Of a stretch of DNA of 64,000 nucleotides, positions 13,141 to 26,206 are shown one piece after another. The DNA is from Hormiphora californensis (taxonomy: Eukaryota; Ctenophora; Tentaculata; Cydippida; Pleurobrachiidae): positions 221,363 to 285,362 of the forward strand of contig CM035361.1 in the NCBI GenBank assembly GCA_020137815.1, given 5' to 3'. Position 1 is the first letter of the stretch, and the number at the start of each line of letters is the position of its first letter. The translations under genes and the position numbers were made by a program. The notes beneath the pieces are model-generated. The model was not told the DNA's origin and searched no databases. It was given only the letters and a program-made list of their open reading frames with translations.

Positions 13141-14036
13141 AGATACTACCTGCTCTTTCTTGACCAGACAATTTAAATCATCATGCGTGCTAGATAATCA
13201 CGAATAGCAAACCCATGAATGAGCTATAACACATGCATTGTTATGTTGGTGAGCCGTGAGATATAACCACTAGCAAGCGTGATCTGACCTAGTCATCCAT
13301 AGAACTAGCATATAATTATAGTACATAATCTACTCAGCTCTAACAATACACATGCGCAAGATGAGATATATCGCCCACATTAATATGATGTGTAGTTTTG
13401 ACACAATGGTATGTGTGTCACTTGCAAAAGATAAAATGTTGTACGAATACTGCGTTGCATGGGAGAGAATAAAATATGGAGAGAAATACATTGAGGATTA
13501 GAAGCTGAGAGAGGGAGAGAGAGAGGGGGAGAGAGAGAGAGAGAGGGAGAGAGGGAGAGAGAGAGAGAGAGTGACTAGGATATACTTGAAATTAAAAAGA
13601 TTGAACAAGATCTATACTACATGCATGCGAAGTGAAACAGCACCAGAAGAATGATGCAGGAAGCGATGAGCTATCGACCATCTTCCGTAAACCACATACA
13701 CAAGAGAGAGAGAGATAGATAGATAAAAAGAAGAAGAAAGATAGAAAGAGATTGAGAAAGACAAAGAAGAATAGAAAAAGAAATAAGTCATAGCAAGAGA
13801 GGTTGAATGCAATATATGGAGGGTACTGCATACTGATAAGACTTGTAAAATGAGTACTGACTACAACCCACAAAATACCGGGTGGCCTTATGTATAATGA
13901 TATATTGAGAGTGGGAGTTGGTCGGATAACTGATAAAAATAGTCTCTTTTTGCTAGTCTGGTTCGGCACTCGGCAGTGTCTTTCTCAAACAAGGGCAAGA
14001 TCGATTCACGCCCTGAGACAAAATCTACAGGGAGAC

Positions 14037-14058
14037 GGAGAGAGAAAGAGAGAAAGAT

Positions 14059-14155
<97 letters not shown>

Positions 14156-14163
14156 CAGAGAGA
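14037..14163. repeat. (GA)n microsatellite
   Basis: Long GA tract ending about 260 bases before the homopolymer-stretched block. Confidence 0.95.
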
Positions 14164-14424
14164 AAAATATGTTGTAAGTATTCACAACAAGGGCATCTGT
14201 GCAGCTTACAGAACCTTTATACACACAGTCTGTCATTGATAGACCGGTACTACGTTGTGCTAGCTCATATACTGCATTTTATTTCATAAAATGAAACAGG
14301 GAACATGGTCTGATTCAGCAGAGCAAGTACCATCTGCAGTTGAATATAATCCAGACTTCTAAACGAAGCGTGGTACGGTCAGTTCAAATTTAATTCAGAC
14401 TATTCATACCCAGAAACATATTTT

Positions 14425-17400
14425 GGAATTTTTCCCCCAAAAAAAAATTTTAAAAAACCCCCAAAAAAAAATTTGTTAAAAAAAAAAAAAATTTTAAAAA
14501 AAAAAAAAAATTTAATTTAAAAATTTTTTTTTTTTTGGGGAAAAAAAAGGGTTAAAAAAAAAAAAAGGGGGGGAAAAAAAAAAGGGGGGGAAAAGGGGAA
14601 AAAATTTTGGGAGGGGAGGGGGGTTTGGAAAAAATTTGTTTTTTTTGCGGGTTTTTTTTTTAAAAACGGGAAAAATTTTCCCCCCCCGGGGTTTTAAAAA
14701 GGGGGGAAAAAAAAAACCCAAAAAGGAGAGAGGAGAGAAAAAAAAGGGGGGGGGGAAAAAAAAAAAAAAAAAAGGAAAAAAGGGGGGGGGGAAAAAAAAA
14801 AATTTTTCCTTTTTTTTTGGGGGTCCCCCCCCCCAAAAAAAAAATTTTTTGGGGGGGGAAAATTTTTTTTTTTTTAAAAAAGGAAGGGGGGTTTTTTTTT
14901 TTTAAAATTATTTTTTTTTCCTTTTTCCCCCTTTTTCCAAAAAAGGAAAAACCTTTAACCCAAAAATTTTAAAAAAAATTAAAAAAAGGGGGGGAAAAAA
15001 AAAAAATTTTAAAAAAGGGGGGAAAAAAAAAAAAAATTTTTAAAGGGGGGGGGGGGGGTTTTTTTTTTTTTTTTGGGGGGCCCTTTTTTTTGGGTTTTTT
15101 TTCCCCCGGTTTTTTTTTTCCCCCCCCCCCCCCTTTTTTTTTTAAACCCCTTTTTTTTTTTTTGGGGCCCCTTTTTTTTTTAAAACCCCTTTTTTTTTTA
15201 AATTTTAAATTTTTAAAAATTTTTAGGTTTTTTTTTTGGGTTTTTTTTTTTTTTTTTTTTTTAAAATTTTTTTTTTTTTTTTAAAAAAAAAAACCCCCCC
15301 CCCCTTTTTTTTTTCCTTTTTTTTTTTCCCCCCCCCCCCTTTTTTTTCCCCCCCCCTCCCCAACCCCCCCCCCCCCCCCCCCCCTTTCCCCCCCCCCTTT
15401 TTTTCCCTTAAAAAAATTTTTTTTTGGGGGGGGCCCCCCCCCCCCTTTTTAAATTTTGGGGGGGGTTTTTTAAATTTTTTGGGGGGGGAGGGGGGGGGGG
15501 GGGGGGGGGGCCCCTTTTTTGGGTTTTTTTTTTTTTTTCCCCCTTTTCTTTAAAAACCCCCCCTTTTTTTTTCCCCTTTTTTCCCCCTTTTTTTTTTAAA
15601 AAGGCCAAATTTTTTCCCCTTTTCCCCTTTTCCCCGGGCCGGGGAAAAAATTTTTGGGCCCCCTTTTTTTCCCCCTTTTGGAATTTTTTTTTTTTGGGGT
15701 TTTTTTTTTCCCCCCGGGGGGGGTTTTTGGGGTTTTTTTCCCCCTTTTTTTTCCCGGGGCCCCTTTTTTTCCTTTTAAATTTTGGGTTTTTTCCCCCCCT
15801 TTAAAAAAAATTTTTAAAAAGGTTCCAAAAAACCTTTTTTTAAAATCTCTCCCCCCTTTTTTGGCCCCCCCCCTTTAACCCCCCCCCCCCCCTTTTTTTT
15901 TTCCCTTTTTTTTTTTTAAAAAAAAAGGGGGTTTTTTTTTTTTTTTAAAAGTAGTTTTTAAAAATTTTTCCCCCAAAAATTTTTAAAAAAAAAAAATTTT
16001 TTTTTTTTCCCTTTTTTTTCCCCCCCCAAAAAAGGCCAAAGAGCCCACACCCCCCCCCCTTTTTCCCCAAAAACCAAACCCCCCAAAAAAGGCCCCCCCT
16101 TTTTTTTTTTTTTTTTAAAAAAATTTCGGGGGGGAAAAAAAAAAAAAAAGGGGGGTTTTTTTTAAATTTTTTTTTTAAAATTTCCCCCCCCTTTTTTTTG
16201 GGGCCCGGGGGCCCCCGGGTTGTTTTTTTTTTTTTTTAAACCCCCCCTTTCCCCCCCCCCCCCCCCAAAAAAAAAATTTTTTTAAAAGGGGGGGTTTAAT
16301 TTTAATTTTTTTCCCCCCCCCTTTTTTTTTTTCCCTTTTTTTTTTTTTTTTCCCTTCTCCCCCCCCCCCCAAAAAAAATTTTTTAAATTGAAAAAAAAAA
16401 AAAAAAAAAGGGGGGGGGGGTTGGGGGGGAAAACCCCTTTAAGGGGGTTTTTTCCTTTTTGGGGAAAAAACCCCCGGCCCCCCTTTTTTTTTCCCCCCCC
16501 CCCCTTTTTCTTTTTTTTTTTCCCCTCCCCCCCCCCCTTTTTTTTTTTTCCCCCCCCTTTTCCCCCTTTCCTCCCCTTTTTCCCCCCTTCCCCGGGGCCA
16601 AATCCGGGGGGTTTTTTTTTTTGGGGGGGGTTTTGGGTTTTTTGGGGGGGGGGAAAAAAAGGGGGGGGGGAAAAAATTTTTTTTTTTTTTTTCCCCCTTT
16701 TTAATTTTTTTCTTTTAATCCCCCCCCCATAAACCGGCAAAAGTAACTCACTTTTTTAAGTAAGGGCAACATTTTTTCCCTTCCTTATATGCCCTTTTCT
16801 TTTTATTTTCCCCTTCCTTTTTCCATAATAATCTTCGGGGGGCTAATAAGGAATTAAAGTTTTTAACTGCTATATTCTTTAATGAACCCTTTTTGGGGTC
16901 TTTTTTTCCAATGTGTTGCCTTTCTAAAAAAAATTGGAACCCCTTTCCCTCCCCTCCTTCTCCCATTTTTCATCATATTTTTTTCCTTTACCCTTTTCCT
17001 CCCTTTTATCCTCATTACCCCCCTTCCTCCCCTAAAATTTAAAAAAAAAGGGAAAAAGAAGAGATAGGGGGAAGAGAAAAGGGAGAGGGGAAAAAAAGGG
17101 GGATAAAAAACAAAAGAAAAAAAATTTTTCCCCCAAAAAAATTTTCTACCCAAGATTTTATTTTTTTTTTCCCCCAGTTAATCTTTTCTGGCTTTTTTTA
17201 TGTCTTTTCCCCGGGTCTATTTTCTGGGGTTTTTTTAAAGGGAAAAGGCAAAGTAGTAAAAAGGTATGGGGTTTTTTTTTTGCCCCTTTTTTTCCCTTTC
17301 CCCCCCTTTTTTTCCTTTTTTTTTCCTTATTCTTTTTCCCCTTTTTGCTTTTTAAAAGGGGAAAAAGAATTACGAAAAGGATGGGGGGGGAAACGAAAAG

Positions 17401-17870
17401 GGAAAAAAAAAAGGGGAGAAAAGAAGAAAGAGAGGAGAGAAGGGAGAAGAGAGGAGAGGAAGGAGAAAGAAAGAAAAAAAAAGGGTTTTTTAAAAAAAAA
17501 TTTTTGGTTTTTTCCTCTAAGCCCTTTTTGGGGGAAAAATAGCACCCGGACAACAGCGAAAAGGGGAAAAAAAGGGAAAGAAAGAAAAAACGAGAGAAAA
17601 AAGAAAAAAAGGGGAAGAAGGAAGGAGAAACAAAGCCTTTTGAAGGGAAAAAATAATAAAACGCAAAAAAGGGTTAAAAAGTTAGAAACCAAGTTATTTT
17701 CCCCAAAGGGGAGAGGAAAAGGGTAGCGATAAAACGAAAAGAAATTAAAAAAAGGAGAAGAAGAGAGAGAAGAGAGAAGAGAGAGAGAAAGGGGTAAAGG
17801 AAAAATTTTTAAAAAAAAAAAAGTAAAAAGGGGTTAAGGGTTTTGGGGACTTTTAAAGAGAAAAAATGGA
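14425..17870. other. Homopolymer-stretched block, probable assembly/base-calling artefact
   Basis: Seen: from about 14425 nearly every base is part of a run of 3-20 identical bases, and isolated single bases are rare. The effect fades between about 16.7 and 18.0 kb into sequence with only moderately lengthened runs. Open frames here encode only G/K/F/P runs. Real animal DNA does not look like this, whereas a low-quality read tail with expanded runs does. It lies where one or more exons of the Ser/Arg-rich gene are expected, so coding sequence may be lost here. Confidence 0.85.
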
Positions 17871-19391
17871 TTTGAAACCCTTGCAAGTCGTCCACTTGGC
17901 TGTCAATAAACCCTTTACGCATACTTTCAGTGGGTGGAGAAAAACCCACAAAAATCGCAAAACGGGGGTGAAAAATAATTTTAAAAACCGTAAAGAAACC
18001 TTTAAAAATATGATTATTTTTTAATAAACCTATTAAGAAAAGTTTTTCAAAATTAAATTTTTTAAAATTTTGGGCAAAGGTGTCATTTTTAATATTTCTA
18101 ATGGATTCTTTTGTTAATTCATTATAATTTTTAAGTATTTTTTAAATTATTTAATTTTTGTCTTAAATGATTCCGATGTTATTTTATCTGTTTCTGTTCC
18201 CGGGCTCCCCTATTCAAAAGCCCCAATGAGGCAATTTGTAAAGGGGAAAAATTCAAAGAGGGTTTTCAAAACCAAGGTTGCACAGTTATACAGAACATTG
18301 TATAATGTTGTGGTAAAGGTTTAACAGGTAACTTTGGATGCGGTGTAATGAATGGAACAAACCAACACCATGATAATAGCTGCACAACACACAAGATAGA
18401 CATGTCCGTCCCACTACCACCAGACTCCAGAGATTGATGATGCATGTCATTTTATCACCAGCAGAGTCGGTGGGAGATCAGCTGTAGACATGAGAGATTT
18501 GTGTATACCAGGTACAACATACAAACAGTACTGGACCTGTACTGCGCTGGTGGACCTGCACTGTTTGATTGGATTAAATGCAGAGTTCCTTGCCATGTTC
18601 TCTTTTGGGTAGAGATGAAGGGCATTTGAAAAAGAAAGAGAGGGTCTGAGAAGAAATGAGAAAGAGGGAGAGAGAGAGAGAGAGAGTGAGATAAAAAAGA
18701 GAGAGCATCTCTCTTCCCGGTATCAATCAAGTTCTAGGCCATTTAGGCATGCCCTTACTTCGCTATTATAATATGTCATTTAGATAATATATGACTGATG
18801 ACATTAGCTTGGGAGAGGCAAGCTTTTCTTAGAGAGAATGATAATCGATTATAATAGAGAATGAATGAGTTAGTTTTAAAATTAAAAAGCTAAAATGTGA
18901 AATGCGAAAGTTCGCGAACTTGCAAGGTGAGAGAAATTCACGATTAAAAAAGTTACAATAATCAAAAGAAACGAAATCAGCTGAGACATGTCTGAAAGAA
19001 TGAATTCCCGGATCCTCATGATCTTCGTGATGTCATATTACGCAAATTAAACGTGAAATCGATTAAATCGTACACTGATTAACAATCCCGCCCGAGCCAT
19101 TCACGTGAGTTGAAATTTCATGTAATTTTATAGAAAGTAAATCATGATCGCTGTTACTGTGTTAAAATTTAGTTTTGATCCATGAAATTATCTGAATCTC
19201 ACGTGATTAATTCCCGCGTCACAGTGACGTAACAAACTGTGTTACGTCAGATATAATCACACGTGTTCAACTACTCACTGAGAAATTTCCATACTTTTGT
19301 TGGACAGAAAAACTACAAACTGACAAAATTACAAACTGACAAATTACTAAAAAGATACTGACAAACAGACACATATACAAACAAACTGTAC
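17871..19391. other. Non-coding stretch, probable intron
   Basis: Returns to normal composition by about 18.2 kb. A GA/GGGA patch lies at about 18630-18710. A minus-strand hydrophobic frame near 18450-18730 has no splice support. No gene called. Confidence 0.5.
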
Positions 19392-21227
19392 CTATCAAGA
19401 CTTTCTGCCACGGCTCCGTTTTCACCCGATTTGTCTGATAATGCTCGACTTTCACCGTCTGACATTCGTATCCGCAAAGATTCTGAGAAAAATAATTGGT
19501 TGGAAAGGGATTAAAAATCTGGGAAAGGGAATAATTAGTTTGCCCGTTAGTTAAAGAAACATGGGAAAGGAATTGGTTAGATTTGGGCATTTTGAAAGAG
19601 AAAAAATTTAGCAAGGTTTAGGATTCATAGACAGTGACAAGACGTGCGAATTGGTTTTTGGGGTTTTTCGGAGACTGTGACACATGACTACGATTGGGAA
19701 CAAACTGAACTAACATATTTTGTAACAAACAACGGGGCAGATCACCCGGCGGAGCTGCATAACAATCTCGTAACAATTCATTAACATCTAATTAACAATT
19801 AATTAACAATTAATTAGCAACTAATTATTACCATGATATGCCGTCACCGTGTTGTGACTCATTGAAATCCTCCTACCCAGCCGGTTCCCTCCTCCTGGTC
19901 TCTCCTGGTTGGTAACCACCGCAAAGTTATTAGCAGTATCCACCGTCCCAGAGTGAGGCAGGGCTGCAAAGTTATTGGCAGTATCCACTGTCCCAGAGTT
20001 ACCATCCCCCGCAAAGTTACTACCTACTGGACTTGGCATGTTTCCAATAGTAATTCGCCTCGTTAGAGGATGACGATGATGGTGTTCTTTCCCCGGTACA
20101 GACATGTCATCCCTAGTTCCGTGAGACATCTGATCTCGCCCACAGGTGTAACTGCTATCCGAGCTGGTTCGCATCACAGGTTGAATAACTTTCTCCCCAG
20201 TCAGCTTATTTCCCACGGTAGCGGCTAAATTACCAGAATTGGTAACCGAGTTACCAGAATTGGTAACCAAGTTACCAGAATTGGTAACCGTCGCAAAGTT
20301 ATTTTTGCCAGGTGTAACAGCGGTTGCTAGGTTACCAGCCGCCCTTGAATGCCCCTCAACACCATCAACTGAAGAAGGATGCTCCAGGGAGAGAGCCTCG
20401 GATCTCCTGAATCTGAAGGAGCTTGTAAGACGGCGGTTCCGTTTGATAACCACGCAACCGTCAGCAATTGGTTCAGCAGCTGGGGTTGTTGTTGTTGATT
20501 CAGTGGTATTGAGATTATTCTGGAACTCTGGGGTGTTTTCTGCCGGGGTGGTGGTGTAGGGGCTGTAAAATGTGTAAGGTGAACCAGCATGATTACCACC
20601 ATAATTACCACCGGGAGTAACTAGGTTTCCTTGATTTAGGTTGAGTTCCGGTTGAAATGGAGAGACAAAACTATCCATCTTGTTCGGTGTTATATTGTAC
20701 GTTGGTGGAGTTGAGAAGTGTTCAGCTCGAACTGGTGTGCTAGCATATTTAGAACCGGGAACTCTGGCTCTACTGACTGACCCGCCCCTGAGTGGTACAC
20801 TAATCTGGGGAGAAGTGGTACTACCAGTTCCCAGATTAGGTCTGGTAGTACCCGATCCATGGTGAACCAACATGGGAACTACTGATGTTGGACCCAACGT
20901 GGTGCCGGGGAGGAGCAATGTGGCCAAGTTTTGGGGAGTTGCCAACAAAAGGAGAGGAGCTAGTTACAACGGTGGAGGAGGTAGTTAGATAGTGGTGTGT
21001 TGGAGAGTTGAATCGATCCACCACCGCTACTAGCGAATTAGGGGAATGTTGGCCCTAGTCAGGGGTACCTGGTGAGACAGAGTGGGTCGGTTTGACGAGT
21101 CCAGATGTGGTGGGGTGAGTCGGTTTGACGGGTCCATGGTTTTTGTTGTTGGGAAACAAGGAGGAACGACGAAAACTAAACGGCATAGTGGTGCAGAAAT
21201 GTGAGAATGAGCCAGGGAGATATAAAG

Positions 21228-21301
<74 letters not shown>

Positions 21302-24300
21302 GAGAAAGAGAATGAGCGAGAAAGAGAGAGGGAGAAGGAGAGAGAGAGAGAGAGAGTAAGAAGGGACAGAAAGGAGAGCTGCTTGTACCGGTTCATGATT
21401 GGATGATTATTATCATGTGACCACATTCCAGCTTTTTGATTGGCTCTCCACCCCCCTCGACAAGACAAAGATCAAGGAACAAGAAGTGTGTTCTACCAGG
21501 CCAAGTAACGGGGGGGGGGGGGGGGGGGGGGGCACTGGCTATAATACTTGACTGACAATAGAACGCAATAAAGCTGTCTGGCACACTGACAGACGACTGT
21601 AACGACAGATAATACATCTATACAGACAGTTGTCCACCAACATTAACAACACATTTACAAATAGAACTACAACAGTTGTTTTTTACTTACCAATAACACG
21701 ATTTTTCTCATCGATCTCTGCTTTCTGGGCAAGGATAATGTCGTCTGAGTGGTTACTGCCACTGTGGTTGCTTAGCTTACTAGCACTGAGGAGAAAGGGA
21801 GAGAGACTAGGGGAGGGGGTTTAGTACTTTATATGAAAAAGAGATGTTTTATATGAAAGTTTAAAAAGAGAGTTTTTTATGAGAGTTTATGACCAAGATA
21901 AAAATATAACAAATTTACGTTTCAGTTCGGTTTGAGTCAAATACGGATCGGTTAGGAAGTACACGCTTGCTTATGTGACTGTCACTATAGCGCCGTTTGT
22001 CTGTCCTTCTGTCTGTCGGTCGGTCCCAGCTGCGACGATTTGTTGTCAACTTATTGGTCTCTATGTCTGTCTTTATGTCTGTCGGTCTGTCTGTTGGTGT
22101 TTTGTGTCGTATAGCACCAAGACCTTGTTCTAGTTTGTCAACACTAGTCTCTATATCGGTCACTTCTTTAATTAGTCGCAACCTACACAGAACATGTTGT
22201 TGTTGTACAATGTATCAATGTTACATAATTAGCAACAATTAACTGATTAATTAACGAGTTATCTAATTACCTGTGCCTTCTATGGTAGTGATCACCAGCG
22301 CCGTATGATGCTGGCCCTCCGTCACCCTCTGTTCGCTCTGAAATTGGAAGGGGATAGTGTAATGAGTTCTAACCCTCCTTTACATTTGGAGCGGAGCTCG
22401 CGAAAAGGGGGTCGAGCTAGGCAAGTAATGAGGGTAATAACGGAACTTTGGTTAGGGGGATGTGGAAGGAGAAATGAGGGGATATGAGTTACTAGAAATT
22501 TAGTGTGGTGCAAAAAACTCTCCTGTCAGCTTTTGAATTTGAGAATTTTGGATACATGTAAAGAAGGCCATTGGAATTTCAACTTGTCAACAAATTTTAT
22601 AACTGTTTTTAACCAAGATAATACAAGACATCGCCGTCAATCTGTATTGTCTCCAGGATTCTAAACCTAATTCTACTTGACCTATTCTATTTAGTATTTA
22701 ACCCTCAAGTTTGACCCCGATTTACTAGGATGGGATGCTCGGGAGAAAGGATTTTACACCATAAATCGAGGTCCTACTATAATGCTGACATACCTTGGTC
22801 GGGTAGAGGGTAATGTCCATGTTGCGTGTTATATTCCAGTCTCGAACAGCTGCCCCACTTCCTAACATCACCACTATCACCACCACGTGACTGAAAAGAG
22901 GGAGGTGGTTATATTGCATTTATTGCATTTAAAACTTATTATTTTCATCAATATCGTTTCTACCGAAATCCGCCCAACTTTTGTAAGTTACGTCAACTTT
23001 GAGGAATGTTAAGATCCCCCCAGTCTAACTTGGCAACCCCCCCCCCCCCCCCCCGGCCCCACCCAGAAAATGTTAATATTCCCCCTCCGCCCGAAAAGGT
23101 AAGAGCTAGATTTCAATAAAGATGCTATTATTGCACTTCCACTAATACCCTGCCCCAATTTTAACACAGAACTACTTTTCACAGAACATAATGTAAAAAA
23201 CTATGTGAGATACACATGGCAATGAATCAACAAACAACAACTGACATCTATAATACCTGGGTGGTTGTTGGAGCAGCAGAGCTAGACCTCCAACACTGGT
23301 CTCCAGTAGGTGTGGCAGACCTATCCTGCTGATAATGATCTACAACTCCTCTCACACCACCTCCCCCGCTACTAGCGGTAGAAGATGAACTATAACCGCT
23401 CTCGAATGATGTTTTGGGTTGCCGTAGCGACCGAGATGACGTCACATGATGATGTGGGTCACGTGACATTGGTGATGACGTCATATTTGGTGACGTCATA
23501 ACGTGGTTTGGCACATGTGTGGTGTAAGGTTCACCAGTTGGAGAGTGGTAGGGTAACTTCTCCGATATAACAGCTGACTTACAGGACAAGTCTGAGGATC
23601 TCCAGTTGTGATCAGATCCGAAACCGGTTGATCGGAAGGGAGAGGGAGAAACTGCCCGCATTGGAGAGGGAGAGACTGCCCGTAGAGTATCATTCATCCC
23701 AGAGTGAGCCCGGAACGGTGAGGGAGAGACTGATCGTGGTCTGGTAGGGATGGACAGAGAGGAGGGGTGATGTTGGTAGGAGGTGTTGCTGGTAGTGGAG
23801 TTCGGAGGTGAAAACACCCTGATTAAGGAGGGTGTTGAGATTGTATTGGCACGGATCAACGGTGGTTTGTAGATCGGAGCCATGGGGTTTAATTTCCCAG
23901 AATGATGCTGCTGTTGTTGGCCTCGGACTGGGAGATTGTTTGACGATACCGCCCCTCTTAAAAACCTCTGAAACCTCTGGGGGAACATGGCAGTGCGGGA
24001 TGGTTGATGATTGTCTAACTCCTCCGGACTGAGGATTTTAGGGGTGTTGGGCTCGCTCCACCGACCACTCCGTGGAGTAGGAGCTGGGCCATCAAATGTG
24101 AAACAGGATGGAGGAGAGACGAGGTCCCGGGCCCTGTTTGGCTGGTGAGATGAGGGAGAGACGAGGTCCCTGGCACGATTAGATTGGTAAAAGTAGGGTG
24201 ATGGAGGGGTACTACCACTGGAGGGAGATAGGACTCTGCTGTTATTGTAGGTCGGGGTGGAGTTAGTGCTGTTATGATTGGTGTAGGTGGATTTGTTGTA

Positions 24301-24660
24301 AGTTGGAGTGGAATGGAATGAGGGAGGTGAGAGAACACGGCTGGGAGAGTCCGGTGGTGGCGGGGAAAATAACCGAGAACGACGAGACTGGTGCTGGTAT
24401 GTCGGTGAAAATGGGGCACGTTGATCATCCTGAACCTTGTAAAACCCTTGTTGAGATGAACTCTTCAGATCACGTGATGATGATGTCACTCCTGTTCCAC
24501 GTGTCATTACATGCCGGTCACGTGATAGGTCACGTGATGTCTGTATCTGGTCACGTGTCCCACCGCTACTTCTTCTCCGTGGTTCTAGAGAGCGGGTTCT
24601 AGATACTGGGCTGTTTTTAGCTCGGTTGATGTTGTTGGTGGTGTTTCGAACTGGTCGCAT
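19392..24660 (-). CDS. Ser/Arg-rich, partly coiled-coil scaffold-like protein; seven joined exons, 3' end not joined
   Basis: Seen: exons 24660-23257, 22890-22794, 22337-22271, 22182-21919, 21785-21691, 20959-19832 and 19482-19392 all have GT..AG borders and join in phase (0,1,2,2,1,1, then out in phase 2), giving about 1048 codons. The first exon starts with ATG at 24660, preceded by an acceptor (TTTTTACAG, about 24708) and a leader with stops in every frame, so 24660 is the start. Content: Ser/Pro/Arg-rich first exon with repeated AVSPSPxR units; a Thr/Asp/Arg-rich exon 4 (TDRPTDIKTDIETNK); a short predicted coiled coil across exons 5-7 (ILAQKAEIDEKNRVI continuing ESLRIRMSDGE); exon 6 with NSGNxVTNSGN repeats and RRxS/T sites (RRLTSS, RRITIG, RRISMS). 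Exon 6 would end at a stop near 19821 if its GTAATA donor were not used. Likely ends with the exon at 4087-3444. Not recognised as a named family; cytoskeletal/scaffold role is inference from composition. Confidence 0.7.
21231..21355. repeat. (GA)n microsatellite in intron
   Basis: GA tract in the intron between the exons ending at 21691 and starting at 20959. A 20-base G run lies at about 21511-21532 in the same intron. Confidence 0.95.
22365..22425 (-). repeat. Dispersed short repeat copy (tRNA-like family)
   Basis: On the minus strand: GTCGACCCCC-type box then AAATGTAAAGGAGGGTTAGAAC, shared with copies near 24800, 30150, 39965 and others. Diverged. Confidence 0.45.
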
Positions 24661-24756
24661 GATATCCTTACACGGTGATACTGGTGTTAATCATAGCTTT
24701 GAGCTTTCTGTAAAAAGAGTAAGATCTAAATATTATATTGTGCTTTATAAATGGAG

Positions 24757-24835
24757 CCCGCGGTAGCTCAGGGATAAGAACAAACTTATTGCCTTGCAAA
24801 TGTAAAGGAGGGTTAGAACATAACAACAAATTGAA
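24757..24835 (+). repeat. tRNA-derived SINE-like copy
   Basis: CCGCGGTAGCTCAGGGATAA resembles a tRNA D-arm/A-box (TAGCTCAGxxGA). Downstream GGGTTAGAAC sits where a B-box (GGTTCGAAxCC) would be but is degenerate, so it is not called as a functional tRNA. Its 3' half (TTGCCTTGCAAATGTAAAGG and onward) matches the dispersed family found at several other loci. Confidence 0.45.
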
Positions 24836-25142
24836 CTAATTCAGGAAGACTAAAAAATTCAGGAATAATATTATGTTTCAATATTACGGGCCGGCATCAA
24901 GTCTAGTCAATAGCCTGATTAATATCCCGATCCAGGTAATTTGAAAGGTTTCCTCTCGTATGATGTGGGAAATTCAAAGTATACGGCTTCAACAGAAACA
25001 GTATGAAAATAAATCACATGGCTATACGTGTTGATTTATATTCAGGCAATTTCTTGAAAAAGTGGGTTAAATATAGAATTCATGTATATTGTTGCCCAAA
25101 AAAACATTAACTCACGACACAAAATATATGTCCTGGAGATGA

Positions 25143-25166
25143 CGGGAGAGAGAGAGGGAGAGAGAG

Positions 25167-25220
<54 letters not shown>
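25143..25220. repeat. (GA)n microsatellite
   Basis: GA dinucleotide with early GGGA interruptions. Confidence 0.95.
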
Positions 25221-25223
<3 letters not shown>

Positions 25224-26127
25224 ATTTCTTGGCACGGTAACATAAATTGAGTGAAAAGTAAGAATTAGCTTATAGAGAAAGAAAGAGTTGAGTTAGAGAG
25301 GGATATATTATTGCGAAGAAAAAGAAGGAAATAGGCGGAATCTAGAAAATATATGAGCATTTGACAGTTCCCGTGCAAGTCAAGCGCATAAAATTGTGAG
25401 AAACCAATGCAAAATTTAGAGTTAGGGTTTCTGATATATTGATCCAAGGTAGAATAGTCAAGAGGCAAAACGAGAAGTTGTAAAAAAGAGGGAAAATAAA
25501 AACGAGAAGTTGTAAAAAATATTAGAGAAACCTGAGTTTCAGAAACGTCAAAGCGTGACAGCGAGCCAAGAAGGGGGCATGGAAAACTCAAGCGGGCATA
25601 CAGTTTGGCATGGCACGCGAGCTTACAAATCAGTCAATAAAGAGAAGATTGGAATGGATACCTTTCAAAATTCTATCTCTTTCTCTCTCTCTTTCTCTCT
25701 CCTTGTCTCCTACAACACAAATGTCACATACTAACATTACTATAAGAGAAGGCTAGAGAAATATGTGCTATGAGTAGTAAGTTGAAAGAGGAGGAGAGGT
25801 CTTGAGCTCGGACAACAGTCAACATTAAGTTTTGACAAGGCTAGAGAGTTCAGCACGGAGAAAACACAAAAAAAGGAGTTCAGTTTTAAGAAACAAGTCA
25901 GTGGTGAGTGGGTGAGAAATAGTAGTACTGCAGCCGGACCCCAAAATGATGACCAAAAAAACTACAAAATAAAGGAGTTGAGTAGCTGAACTTGATCTAT
26001 TTTGTATGCTTCATTGCCTCGTGTCATCATGAGCTCGTGAGAACCACTATTATTACACATGACAAACAGTGTGACATGCTATAGCTGGTACCAACACTGT
26101 TGTCTAGATCTATCTTGTCTGGATTAA

Positions 26128-26206
26128 CAGTCGGACCCCGATTTACCGGAAACCCCGATATACCGGGCAAAACCCTCGAGCATCCCGGTAAATCGGGGTC
26201 CGACTG
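26128..26206. mobile_element. Short inverted-repeat MITE, pogo/Tc1-like termini
   Basis: CAGTCGGACCCCGATTTACC at the left is mirrored at the right by GGTAAATCGGGGTCCGACTG, with only about 35 bases between the arms. The CAGT.. terminus is typical of pogo/Tigger-type elements. A longer relative with the same 18-base terminus is at 53040-53285, and diverged fragments are at about 22705-22785 and 61930. Confidence 0.85.

Larger units (their letters stand above)
11241..14424. other. Non-coding stretch, probable intron
   Basis: Homopolymers (C and A runs 11248-11268, T run near 11330), GA tracts (about 11766-11830, 13508-13572, 14037-14163), a CT tract (about 12690-12740) and a minisatellite (12895-13140). 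No exon supported. Confidence 0.5.

Noticed and set aside
14512-17726. Gly/Lys/Phe/Pro-run proteins
   Set aside because: Open only because the homopolymer-stretched sequence rarely forms stop codons.
19821-19831. Gene stop at 19821 after ..YHGNN
   Set aside because: Possible only if the GTAATA donor at 19831-19830 is skipped. Splicing there joins in phase to the exon at 19482 and continues the coiled coil, so termination is considered the less likely or alternative outcome.
24757-24835. Functional tRNA gene
   Set aside because: The A-box-like part is good, but the B-box is degenerate and no acceptor-stem pairing or CCA-proximal arm could be drawn.
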